This document shows, one piece after another, positions 50,080 to 61,699 of a stretch of 64,000 nucleotides of DNA. The stretch is from Valencia hispanica (taxonomy: Eukaryota; Chordata; Actinopteri; Cyprinodontiformes; Valenciidae), in NCBI GenBank assembly GCA_963556495.2, contig OY747707.1:27922371-27986370 (forward strand), in the 5' to 3' direction. Below the pieces are notes generated by a model, which searched no databases, had not been told where the DNA came from, and saw nothing but the letters and a program-made list of their open reading frames with translations. Numbering within the stretch: position 1 is the stretch's first letter; every line of letters begins with the position of its first letter. The position numbers were made by a program, and so were the translations under genes.

Positions 50080-52110
50080 TTCTGATTTGTGAGATTCAAA
50101 TCTGTCATCAACTTCAATGTCATCAGCTAGCTGATGTGTACTTACATTGCTTACACAGGGTTAAAAAAAAAACAATTGATTGTTTACAAACAAGCAATAG
50201 GATAAAAATGATTTTGCTGTGTAACTGACAAAAACTTTTTTGTGTCTTAATGATGACCCCCAGGTCTTGCTGCCCTGGGCAAAGGGCAATATAGCCCTTA
50301 TCAAAAACCACCCTTGTTGGCAAAATTTATGGAAATTCTTGAATTGTATGTGGTTGTTATTTTCTAATACCAGTTTTTTAGATGAGCAGAAAGCAGAGGC
50401 ATGAGTAGCTAAAACAAGCTTTTGGCATGCCAGAGGGGAAAGATGAGGGAGGGTAAAAAAAGAAGACAAGCTCCTCAGACTCTGTGGAGTCAGGGAGCCT
50501 TTTTTTCTCCCCCAGACGTTTTATGAACTCAGCCTCGCAAGAGAAAAGGAGACGGGAACAAGATCCAAGACAGCCTGGAGCTTAACTAGACCATCAGGCA
50601 AACACTTCTCACATCTCACAACAAGCCTCTGATCTCTGAAGACGCGCAAGTTGACCCATATTATTCATGTAGATTGGGGAGAACATAGACACACATCTTG
50701 AAGCTGAAGTAACCACACAGCAGATATATTTTATATGCTAAATATATATATATCATTTTTTTTGACAATTGAATGAGCTACTATAACTCCAGCTGGTACA
50801 GTGCACTGTAAAACAAGAATGTTTAAGAGTATTGAATAAAATTCATTAAAATAATCTGAATTTTAGTGAATTTTGAAAACGTAGCATTCCATGATGAATA
50901 AATCCTAATATGTAGCCTACTAGGTTTTGGGGCAGTAACAGATATTAACTCAACCATTAACCTAATTTATTGCATGAGTTTTCCAGCGGAAAACTGCAAT
51001 GCTGATAACTATCATTTTATGGACTGTTTTAAAAATTAAGCTAGCTAGTTTTGCATCAGTGCTAATGCTATGATTAAAGTTACTAGATAACTTAGCTTCT
51101 TAACCCTGAAGCTGACGTTGCTAATGAACAGCCCATCATAGCTGTGGTTGTGTTTAGGGTAAAGGTAACTGTAAAATGTTATATATTTATATTTTTGGTT
51201 TTGATTTTCTACTATTTCAGCCACATTTTAAGCCCTCACAAACCAGTTCTTATTATTCGTTTCTGCTAAACGTTCGATAACAAACCAGACAAGCAAAATT
51301 ACCTTAGTAATGGGTTAAAGTTTAACTGGTTTGGTTTAGTAAGTATATTTTGTATTTTTCCTGGTAGTTAGATTATCTCTACACAGACATAATTATCTAA
51401 TTATCAATCTATCTAAATAAAATGTATCCACATTGGCATCAATGTTATTGATTATTTGCTTCACTGTGGAGAATGTATTCGTGAGGTTATCTTTAGAGTG
51501 ATCAAAACGACTAGGGGCCATAAAGTGGGATCTTTTCCTTGTACATAATTAGGACTGTAGCATGTCAGTTGTTATATCTACATGATGGAGACCCCCACCA
51601 TCCCAGCCCTCCACCTCTTGGGGGGCTGACAGTATCTGACAGGCCTCCAGGCATGCAGCCAGCCTGTGTCCTGTCCTAACACATGTATGAACATGCCGAC
51701 TACATTCTATATCTTTAATATATTCAGTAAGCTGTCAGCTGATGTATGTAGCCCAGAGGTATGATGACAGATTTTCATGATCAGTATATTTGCAGGATAT
51801 AAAATGCATTTTTCTCTTTCACTGCCATTTGAAGCTGTTGTGGTTTATAGTTTTGTGTTTCTCTGGGAAACTTGTAAATGCCACATACCACCCTATCCCC
51901 ATTTAAACCCTGATCTGTAATTTCATCCACATTTGCTCTGGTTGGAGCATTTTGGCTTTCAAATCTGAAAGCCTGCAATTACTATATAATTCTTCGCAAT
52001 TTTAGATGTCCTAATATGGGGTGTTATTTTTTACACAAGACAATTTCCCGCTATTTCAAGCATCAACATTGTCAAAGTTGCATGTACATAATAAATGGGA
52101 ATATCAATGC
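50080..52110. other. dlx2-dlx1 intergenic DNA
   Basis: No gene or known repeat. Scattered ATTA cores are present but not denser than expected for AT-rich DNA. Confidence 0.4.
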
Positions 52111-52119
52111 ATAGTTTTT

Positions 52120-52329
52120 AGCCTAACATCTTGACTCAACGATAATTATATCCGTGTGGAGCCTACGCGGAATTAGCCTGAATTGCATGGTAACTGCTGC
52201 TTTAAATTTTTAAAAAAATTACTCATAATTTCCCCCAAAGATTACCAAGATCTCGAGTGCACAATGTCATCAGCGTAATGAGGAGTAAACATTTATGCTA
52301 ATAATCTACAATTTTTCCCCCTCGTCGCC
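52120..52329. promoter_or_regulatory. Candidate dlx1/dlx2 intergenic enhancer block 1
   Basis: Repeat-free block with many homeodomain-type cores (gataattata, gaattagcct, actcataatt, cgtaatgagg, gctaataatc), ending at a TATA box. Position matches one of the I12 enhancers known between Dlx1 and Dlx2 in other vertebrates. Conservation could not be tested here. Confidence 0.45.
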
Positions 52330-52533
52330 TATAAAAAGGGGAAATAAAGCAGAGATTTCCAGTCCTATTCTGAACTCTGCAGCTATAGCATTGGACCGAC
52401 ACATGGGACGCATTTTGTGGGGATTTAAAGCGCTGATCTGGAGCCCGTGCTGGAGGGAAGCTTTATGCTCATCAGCATGGATATGCTGATTCCTGCAGCT
52501 CCAGAGAGGGGAGCTTCAGATTCAAACTGAAAG
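52330..52533 (+). ncRNA. Candidate first exon (with TATA box) of a dlx1-antisense lncRNA
   Basis: A good TATA box (TATAAAAA, 52,330-52,337) is followed about 200 bp later by a donor (AAG|GTGGGT at 52,533/52,534). A strong acceptor with a long pyrimidine tract (ttcgctttttt then cttttgcag) ends at 52,980. The predicted transcript runs toward, and antisense to, dlx1. Mouse has such a transcript (Dlx1as/Dlx1os) starting in the same interval. No long ORF. The transcript itself is inference. Confidence 0.42.
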
Positions 52534-52924
52534 GTGGGTGCTTGATGTTTAATTCTTCAGCTTTAACCTTAAAGCCTGATTACATTTTTAATAACAAAAA
52601 AAGAAAAACAGGAAACAAACTTTTATCTCTCACTGTAGGCAGGACTTATATTGTTGTCTAATTCTCTACAGTGAATATTCAGATTGTTTAAAAAAATGAA
52701 ATGTCATACATTTTAGCTCATGTTGCTGCAGTTTGGAAACCCTGAGTGAAAATGAAATCCTCATATTTTTTTGCAAAGCTTTAAAAACTGACACGCATCG
52801 TTAGAAGTGAAGTCTTTACTCTGACATTGTGCCTAGCTAATTTTTGAAGCCTCTCCGGATTGACAACTCGGTGATGTACACCTGCAAGCAATTTGTCGGT
52901 CTTATAGCTACACATTGGGCTTAG

Positions 52925-53230
52925 TCTAAGGGAACAGTGACAAAATGGCAGCTCACCTATTTCGCTTTTTTCTTTTGCAGGAGAAAATTTCCTTCAGAGC
53001 ACATTCTCTTTTGTTAGGGCAGAAAGATCCTCGGTGCGAAAAAAAATTGCTCATAATTACCTCAGAGATAGGAAACTGCATTAGAATAAATAAGGGCGAA
53101 ATTACTGTAATTATACCGGGTTTGATGGGCTCAACTCGTATAATCAAGGGGAGAATACAGCGAAATAACACTGACCCTCTTGGGTGTGCAGCTGCGCCTT
53201 TTCTGGGAGTAGGTAGGCAGATTTTATGCT
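52925..53230. promoter_or_regulatory. Candidate dlx1/dlx2 intergenic enhancer block 2 (I12b-like)
   Basis: Compact block with TAATTAC (53,054-53,060), TAATTA (53,108-53,113), cgtataatcaagg, and an E-box CAGCTG (53,189-53,194). Dlx sites next to a Mash1-type E-box are the known composition of the forebrain I12b enhancer. Some of it could be exon 2 of the antisense transcript. Confidence 0.55.
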
Positions 53231-53234
53231 GCAG

Positions 53235-54280
53235 TGCTCCTGCTTTCTTAATGGTATATCTTAAATAGACATATAGACATGCTCTGGGCTGCTCACAAAG
53301 GATTTTATAAAGAAAGCTGAGTATAAGGAATAAGAAACAAGGCCAGAGCATTTTTTTCCTATTGTATGTATCTCTGTAGCTGCTGCTGCTGCTAATAACA
53401 ATAACAATAATAATAATAATGTGTTTTACGCACGATTTACGCATACGGATTGTACAAAATAAATAAATAAATAACAAGCTTGGTCTGCTTAGAATACTAT
53501 TTTTTCAACAAACATATATGATCATAAAAAGGAAACCCTTTAAAAGCTGGATTATTTTTTTTCATGCATTTTCCTTTTTCTTTCCATTTCCATTTTCTTT
53601 CCAATCCATAAATAATTGGTTGCGTTTTAATATACATAATACATGTATTGCCCTTTTACATCAATATATTTGGTGCGTTCTTTACGCGATATTATACTTT
53701 TTTCCTGTTTAAGTTTCACGACAATTTAGGTTGCTTGTTTGTTTTTCTTTGTCATTTTAAAACAGCAAACATGTATTTTTGTTGCCACGCAACTAAAATT
53801 AATGCGAACTCGCGCCATGTTTCAAATGTTTATATGACGCATGGTTATTCGTTTCTTTCACCAAGAAGCCCATTGTTTTTTATTCATTTTTGCTATTACT
53901 ATTTCAATTGTTGTTCTTTTACCAAATAGTCTTTCCCACTGTTTAAACCATTTTTACAGATGTGGAACATAAATAATTGATCAAATATATCAATTGCTGT
54001 GGTTTTAAATTTCCAAATTAATATGTAACGAATATAATTAAATGGGGATAATTTCCATGTGTGTATCAATATGATTTCTAATTTGTAGTTCTCCCTATAG
54101 GTTTTATCACATCTGCAGTCACTGAGCAGAAGCTGCACAAAGGCATGTAGGGTCGATTGTTAAACACGGCCATAATCTAACCGGGGCGCCGTTTTGCAGC
54201 TCACATGGTGTCTGCTACAACAGCCAACATGATCCTGCTTTGTGTCAGCTCGCATTAAAGCTGCACGGCGCTACAGCAAC
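53235..54280. other. dlx1 downstream intergenic DNA
   Basis: AT-rich, with a small AATA/AAT tract near 53,399-53,420 and CTG units beside it. No gene recognised. Confidence 0.4.
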
Positions 54281-54282
54281 GA

Positions 54283-54311
54283 GGAAGAGGAGGAGGAGGA
54301 GGAGGAGGAGG
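54283..54311. repeat. (GAG)n microsatellite
   Basis: Nine GAG units downstream of dlx1. Confidence 0.9.
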
Positions 54312-55049
54312 ACAGGAAGAGAGGGTTGAATCAGACACCGTGCTTAAACATAATTTAAATCATATTTTACTGCTTTTGAAACTTTTGCACTTTTATGTAC
54401 ATAAAAACTCCAGAAACAGATAAATAAATTAAAGTGATCAATACAAAACTAAATATCTTCTATGGTGACTAAAAACACATGTCGACGAGTAATATGCACA
54501 AAAAGCCTAAAACCCTGTTTCACAGCGTATCCAGTAACAACACAAAAAAACGTATCTGAAAATTATACACAAAATACAGTGACAAGTTATAGCTGCTCAT
54601 CCTCGGGATATTTTTTCTCTCTCAAAAGCAGCAAATCGGCTGGCCTTTTACATTTGTTCACATAACATCGGGGCACGGCATAGAAAAAAGCTCTGCTTGC
54701 GTTAGTGCAGCATTTCAACAACACAGTGTTGTCATCTCAAACACGCACACAGAATGAACACAGACAAGTCAGAATAATTTAACTTAAATAACAAACACAT
54801 AGAAACAACATAGCGACGTGAGCATTTACTGTGGTTGAGTTATGCTGTGAGCTTGGCGGCCTGACCGGTGGAATCTGGGATCAGTTATTTGGTTAAAGCC
54901 TTCACTGCTGTGGCCTGGTTAGCCTTTAGGTGTGAATTCGTGGTTTTAGGTCATCATCTGGCGTAAACAAAAAAGATATTCTCATAAACATGTAGCCTAC
55001 AGCTCAACAACAGAATTCTTCACACCAATTCGAGTTTTTTTTTTTAAAC

Positions 55050-55198
<149 letters not shown>

Positions 55199-55475
55199 TG
55201 TAAACAACAGCAGCCAAAAAAAATTTGATCCTTTTTTTTCGTTTTGTTTCCCGCTGCCACGGACTTGCTGCCCTGCGTGGGAGCATTGTGCGCCTTTTCG
55301 CCCTCTCAGCTTCCCCCCTTTTGCTTCTCCCTCCCCCTTCTCTGCTCGCCGGCACGAGGAGGCCTCCTTGTCAGCTCGCGGGATGCGGCAGCTTTTATCG
55401 TGGAGCATCATCAATGCCGAGGCCGCGTTCGAGCGGCTGCATGGTCCGTCACCATCCTGACGCTGAAGTATTTGC

Positions 55476-55816
55476 TCACATGAGCTGCGACTGTTGCATA
55501 GACTCTTGGTGCGTGGTCGGATACCACGAGGTGTAGCTGGGGATGTAAGAGCCGGTCGTGCCTACCGAGGTCTTCACGGTGGTCGGCGATGTCCAGACCG
55601 GTGCCACGGTGGGCGAGCCGGTGGAAAGTCCACGACCGGCGGCTAAAACGTTGGTGTCGATTGTGCTGCCACCTTGCTTCATTATTTTCTTGAATTTGGA
55701 GCGTTTATTCTGAAACCAAATTTTTACCTAGAGGAACAAAGGAGATGTCAAGATTGGAAAGCAAAAAAGGTGCTTTACGCACAAATTACGCCAAATTTAC
55801 GCATGCGATTTAACCT

Positions 55817-55909
<93 letters not shown>

Positions 55910-56730
55910 TGGAGCTATTTGATCATTTTATTAAACTTGCCTGTGTCTGAGTGAGACCCAGCGACGCTGCCAGCTCAGCCCTCTCTGGCAACGCCAAGTA
56001 TTGCGTTTGTTGAAATCTCCTGTTGAGCGCTTGGAGCTGTAAACTGGAGTATATAGTCCTTGGTTTTCTGATCTTTTTCCCCTTGCCGTTAAATCGTACC
56101 TCGCCGCCTTCAACCACTGTGTTCTTCTCAGCTTCTGGTGCTGCTGGTGGAGACAAAGAAGATATGTTGAGGTGACATAAGATAAGGAGGCAGCTGCGAC
56201 CAGTGCTGCTATGCAGCGAACACTTGAAGCACAAGTTTTCCAGGCTGTACTTTAGGTATAATTACCCTTAATTACATACATTGTTTATAGTGTTACGCAA
56301 TAAATAATTGGAGAGTCTAATTCCACATCTGGGGTATCTGTACCGCGTTGTCAGTGCGGAATAGTCTAACACACAGAGAAAGTCAGTATTAAATAAGAAA
56401 TGATGCCGCTGTACGCTTACCTGGGTCCTCTAGTCGTGTCTGTGTGAGCCCCGAGCTGTTCTGGTAAGTCTGTACTGTGCTCAGGTATGGACTGCTGGGA
56501 TGGCTGCCGACGGAGTTTACATACGGATAACCCAAAGATCTGGGGAACGACGAGGCTGGGCTGTAGCTGTCGTGTTGCGTGTGACCTGCAGAATGTAAAC
56601 AGTGCATGGGATAGTGTCCGTGAGACATGGAGGAAGGAGACATTTGTTGACTCGGGGGTCCAAACTCCATGAAAACGGCTTTTCCTGAGGCAGGGCTATT
56701 AAGACCTTCTGGAATCGTGGTCATTGTCAT
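55476..56730 (-). CDS. dlx1a: Distal-less homeobox 1 transcription factor
   Basis: Homeodomain regulator acting with dlx2 in ventral forebrain and arches. Exons in transcript order: 56,730-56,421, 56,140-55,941 and 55,727-55,476, giving 253 residues. [13 protein letters not shown] and [20 protein letters not shown] are dlx1 signatures. The homeodomain is residues 127-186, with [14 protein letters not shown] and VKIWFQNKR; the protein ends [12 protein letters not shown] then SMQQSQLM. Intron 1 is 280 bp (GT-AG). Intron 2 is 213 bp, sits between homeodomain residues 44 and 45 as in dlx2, and has a GC donor (CAG|GCAAGT). The exon 2 acceptor is a tandem CAGCAG; the inner choice (56,140) gives the family's usual length, while 56,143 would add one Ala. 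Convergent with dlx2. Confidence 0.97.
55819..55908. repeat. (AAT)n microsatellite inside dlx1 intron 2
   Basis: About 30 units (90 bp), which is over 40 percent of the 213-bp intron, starting about 32 nt into the intron from the donor. It reads (ATT)n in the transcript. Confidence 0.97.
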
Positions 56731-57000
56731 CTCTTCTGGCGGTTCCCTCCTGTCTCCTCTGCGCTTTTGTTGTTTTCCTCCTTCTGTGATCTCAGGGAAA
56801 GGACGGTTCCCAATTTAAGCCGGCCTGATTTTTTCTCCTTCCATTCATAAGAAAATGCAGTTTGCGCCTGTGAAAAAGTCCTGGGAGTGATGCTGTGGAC
56901 CCAGACAAACTCGCTCAAAGGTTTGAATCTCGGACTCATGAATATTCATCAAAGGCTGTCGCTGATTGGTCCACTCTTTGCGAGAGAGAAGCCGATTGGT
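56731..57000 (-). promoter_or_regulatory. dlx1 promoter-proximal region
   Basis: Two CCAAT boxes in the dlx1 sense (ACCAATC; plus-strand gattggt at 56,964-56,970 and 56,994-57,000), exactly 30 bp apart. Closer to the ATG is a palindromic tgaatattca. No clear TATA box. Confidence 0.55.
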
Positions 57001-57129
57001 GAAGCTGGGGTTGGGGTCCGAACTTGCTGACAAAGTCAAGGAAAAACCACAAAACCTCAGATCTTTTTTTTTTTTTTGTATATGTAGAGATGTGATTTTC
57101 ATTTAACAAACAGCGCGCCTATTTTATGA

Positions 57130-57370
57130 TAGTAATACAAGCATTAAAGGTGGCATCTATAATGGAGTTAAACAACATTTTCCTCCCAGTCACAGCTGCT
57201 TTGTCTGCTGGCCAGTCTGATTAAAGCACTTTTTAATTAAAGCTCCTAATATGCCATCACGGGGAAGGCGTATATTAGCATAACACTGGCGTTCAATTTT
57301 CATAAGTAGGTCTGTAATTAGTCATGTATTTAACACGGAGAGCAGAGCAACCTGAGGTGTCAGTTACACC
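57130..57370. promoter_or_regulatory. Candidate proximal upstream dlx1 regulatory element
   Basis: Repeat-free block with E-box CAGCTG (57,193-57,198), TTAATTAA (57,233-57,240), a TAATTA (57,315-57,320) and tattagcataac. It lies 0.4-0.65 kb above the dlx1 ATG, where a URE1-type or promoter enhancer would be expected. Confidence 0.42.
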
Positions 57371-58300
57371 TGCAGCAGAAGGACGAGGCTTTACTGGCTC
57401 AAGTATAGGCCTACTGATGGTTTATGACACCTAAGACATTTGTAAAATATCACAACAGTTTACAGTAATCTATCACATGCAATTAAACTAATCCAGTATA
57501 CTAAAGCAGTATTTCTCCTCTGCATATCATACATGATCTTAATTTATTTTTAACACGTGTCCAAAGAAGTCGATTTTTAGTTTAGCTCTATGGTTTGTCT
57601 CGGTTTAAGTCCAACTGGACTATCACAATTTTATTTAATTAAATTAGGCAGCTTTAATGTTCATACACTGACAGGCTTGCGATCTTAGTGAATGTCACAG
57701 GCGTGATGTTACATCCTCTATTTGCTTTTTTGACCCGCTAATTACCCCCCCCCCCCCTTTTGAATTTCAACAAAAAAAGTCACGACATTTAAAAACGAAA
57801 AAGTCCCTAAAGATCCACTTCAAAAGATGGGAGGTTCTAGCGGTTTGAAGGGAATGTATAAAGGAAAAATTAAGCAGGGGCGTTGTTGGACGTAAATTTT
57901 CCTGGGGTGCAAGATCTGATATGAATAAATGCCAGATCCAAATCAAATTTATAAGCAGTTTAGCCCAAACGTCTTCATACCCACGGTAGATATAGGTTTA
58001 CATTTATTTTCGACCAAAAAGTTTTATAAGCTAAAATATAGCACAATGGCAAAATATGAAAAATGCAGTTTTTAAAAAGGGTTAATTAAAACTACATTTA
58101 TATTTACATTTGTTAAACATGCACATAAGAAATTATTTATTCCTGTCTAAATAACGGATAGAAAAATCTTTATTTGCAGACTGCAACAATCAAACCCATA
58201 TTTTAATTGCTGAGCAGCATTTAACATTCTCCCATGGAGGTTGAAAGGCCTCCTTGCCATCACCCTAATCAGATTCTCTATTAGATTATCAGGTTCAGGT
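57370..58300. other. Upstream dlx1 spacer
   Basis: AT-rich with a C-run near 57,747-57,760. No gene or transposon recognised. Confidence 0.4.
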
Positions 58301-58311
58301 CAGCACCTTGG

Positions 58312-58379
<68 letters not shown>
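58312..58379. repeat. (TA)n microsatellite
   Basis: About 34 TA units, uninterrupted. Confidence 0.97.
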
Positions 58380-58380
<1 letters not shown>

Positions 58381-58469
58381 GTGTATAGAATTGGGGCTGC
58401 CCCTGGATTTTATGCCTATCAACGCCCCTGGTGTTAACTAGCTCCTAAAGTCAAAGAATGTCCACTTAC

Positions 58470-58682
58470 TTTGTGAGAAACAATCACGTGATGGAGAAGA
58501 AACAGACAGATGTGCACCATCCGATGTCCGAGATCTTCCTCGGGATAAAAGCGGAGTAAAGTCTCCGGCAGATCTTCATTTTTTCCAGGATTCGTCTGCA
58601 GACCGCAGCTCCTCCGCCGCAGTCTGTGCAGAGAAGAGGCGCAGCCCCGCTCCTCCATCCGCGGTCCCTCCATCATCTCCAC
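58470..58682 (-). ncRNA. Exon-like segment upstream of dlx1 (possible alternative 5' exon)
   Basis: On the minus strand a 213-bp GC-rich block is bounded by a T-rich acceptor (tttgttattcag) and an ideal donor (AAA|GTAAGT, 58,464-58,469). An 82-codon frame across it has no known domain, so if real it is probably untranslated, 5' to dlx1, or part of a separate non-coding RNA. Confidence 0.35.
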
Positions 58683-58689
58683 CTGAATA

Positions 58690-61400
58690 ACAAATTAAAG
58701 GCAGTTAAATTCCCTCACTGCGATTATCAGCGTAATTGCATAATTGAACTGCAAACAGAACGTGTAAGTTGCAGAATGTGTTATCAAAAAATGCGGGCGC
58801 TGACATCACAACACGCGCACGTTTGTGTGTGTGCGCCACAATGTGCCAGAATGCTTGCTGGATGCTTGGGATTTAAAGATTTCTGTGAAATATTAGGCTA
58901 TAACCAAAAGCTTGGTCCCGTTGTTCCCCCCTCTCTCTTAAAATAGGCCAATTTGAAGTGATTTCTCCTGGAATTACTTTCGAAAAATGCCTCAAGATTT
59001 CCTCTATCAACAACGAGAATGATAATGGTGGTACAACCGATAATTATCATCTTCCAGAACAGAGGACAGATTTTTTATGGGTACTTGGTGGGTGCGACTG
59101 ATAACTGTCATTATTTTTCCCACGATTATAGTATCTACAGACGGCTGTGAGCAAAACCATTAGCAGAATTGAGGCGGAATTTGGAGGAAACATGTAAAAT
59201 AATAGCAGAAGTGTACTCCTAAATGAAAGATGTTTACGTGATGCAATTTGGGGTTAGAAAACACTTATTTCAATTTTTTGCAAACTGTTTCCAGTAACCC
59301 AAAGTAATAATCTAATACTAGATGGATTTTCTCAAGCCTCCTCTGCGCCATTAGGATGAGGCAGACATGTGATAATATTACCGCACTATCATTAATAATT
59401 TGACTCGCCGGCAGGAGGGCAGCGCAGGCCACAGCAGCGCTTCCTGCAGCGGGACTCTTAACTAGCCGCACTAAAAATAAAGTCCTTCATGCACGGATGG
59501 ATGGAGCGCGGAGGCAGGACTCATTAGGAGTGAGTAGCTCTGTGGTTGAGAGTGTTTTAACACCTGCTGCTCTTCACCTGAGGGGTTAGTGCAGAGGTGG
59601 AGAGACAGACAGGGAGAGGTGGTGCAGGACGGGGGGTGGCGGGGCTAAACGGGCCAACATGTCACCGACTTTATTTCAGTCCGGTGAGCAGGCCCACCTC
59701 AGCTATCCATTTATCCACCAAATGTTATGTCGGACCGCGGGGCGATGGAGAACCATGCCAAACTGGTGCGTAAAGGCGCAGCACCGTGCGCCCTGCAGGG
59801 CCTGCATCTGAGCGACAATTAATTACTGTCACTGCAGGTGAAAAGGAACAAAAGCAGCTTTTGTTCATCATTTTTTTTGTAAATAAGCAAGTTTTTTATT
59901 TGATGTTATGTTATGTGGAGTTTTACTCATTTTCATATTTTATTGCCACTCGGACATTCACGCTTTTAATTTGATCTCACACAAGCAGCACATCCTTCAA
60001 TAACCAGAATAAAAAATCCCAACAAATCAAATTATTTCTGAAACAGCCCATTTCGGACATCAGCTCAGCCACATATCCAAGCGCGTCACTTGGTGAGCAA
60101 CTGTAGCAGCAGAAAATGTCACGGTTGCATTTCATGTTTTTTGTTTATTGTTTTTTGTTATTATTATTTTTAAGCCGACAAACAAACAAGTAAATAAATT
60201 GTCTTTTGTTCTGAGCCGTCTCCTCCGTTGCTTCTCCTTGCCATCCTGTAATTTGCGGCCGCCAGTTAGCGCAAACTAGATGCAGCACAATTAACTTGAT
60301 TCTGGGTCTTTTTTCATGTTCAATGTGGCTTCAAAATGTGGATTGATTTTGTTTGCTGAGTTGTGCGTAATCAGGACGAAAAAATGAATATAGCCTATGG
60401 GGAATGAGATTGTTTCATTGGTTAAGATGTTGCAGTAGCACAGGAGTCAAAAGGGTGATTAGATAAATTTATGAGATTGTTGATGTAAAATACAGAACTA
60501 ATATTTTAAATAATAATTGTATGCTTAATTGTTTGTGTATATATTTTTAAATCATTTTGCACTTCTTAATTATGAATCATCTTTAATTATAATAATAAGC
60601 ATGTTGCATTTTAATTGTGCAGCCATCAATTTCCATTCATATAAGTTCAAGGTTTTTAGATGATGTTACATTTATTTCAAATGCATTCACTGTCATTTGC
60701 CTTCTTATTATAGTAGAATTTATATCAAAAAATGAAATGAAAAAATTAAAACTGAAATATACATAAAAATAGATATGTGAAATATGACTTTCCTTCTAAC
60801 AGCCAAAATTAATTTAAATGATCTTCAATTTATTTCAACACAATATATTTTTATATATAAGGCCAAATTACAACAGATGTCATCGCAATGCACTCTATAA
60901 ACATGTCCAACTTATATGCCGTTTTGTAAAACTTTTTGCTCAGATCAACTCATAACAATCCAGTTATATAATCACATTCAGATCCAATTCCATGTGGTGT
61001 AATTTGGTTCTAACAGCTACATTAAAGTCAAAATGCCAACTCGTATATAGTTTATCTAAGGGAGCCCAGCCGGTTTATTTTCGAGCAATTCCTTCTCCAG
61101 ATGTTCAAAAATAAAACTGTTAAACTGTATTGATGCTAAAGACTTATGTGCAGAATATTAATGCTATTTTTGTTTCTTTTTAGGCACTGATGACACCAAG
61201 TTCCTCCTTTACATCACCTACAGTCCTCCAAATCGGTTTGTTGTTCTCACGACCAATTATTTCAGAGTTCCACCTATTTAATTAGAGATCAAGCTGAAGC
61301 ATTTTTTCCTTTACATTTGTTTATATTTTTAGATAGTTTTCATGCAAATAACATTATAAGTCCTGTGGTGCACCTGATATCTCTAACAGCCAAAATCCTC
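58690..61400. other. Upstream dlx1 region, no gene recognised
   Basis: 59,400-59,830 is relatively CpG-rich and holds a 31-codon plus-strand frame starting MSDRGAMENHAKL (59,727), without known homology. 60,840-60,975 has faint L2-tail similarity (aattacaacagatgtcatcg). No metap1d exon, the human neighbour on this side, was found. Confidence 0.45.
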
Positions 61401-61699
61401 TTTTGCAAACACAAATAATACCGATTAACCTTCTTGATTAACCCCGTTCAGAGTGACAGACATCATGGTAAAACTTCAAAGTCACTTTTCAGCTCCCCTT
61501 TTTTGTTTTTCCATTTTAGCGTTCAGAGGCGCTCTCCTCCCCAGAAGGCAAGGGGGTCGCTGTGTGGAAAAAGCCCCCGGTGAACTGGTAGGAATGCTGT
61601 CCCCATTACAGCAGCAGCAGGGGTCAGGCCATGGCAGCAAGCATCCAAGCTGCCCAAAATTGGCTGCAAAATGACCAATTACCTGAGTGAAGGCTGAGG

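Noticed and set aside
52953..53477. 174-residue minus-strand frame
   Set aside because: No signal of coding or known family; overlaps an enhancer-like block and low-complexity AAT/CTG units.
58434..58682. 82-residue minus-strand protein upstream of dlx1
   Set aside because: No known domain, and not metap1d. Kept only as an exon-like segment because of its splice signals.
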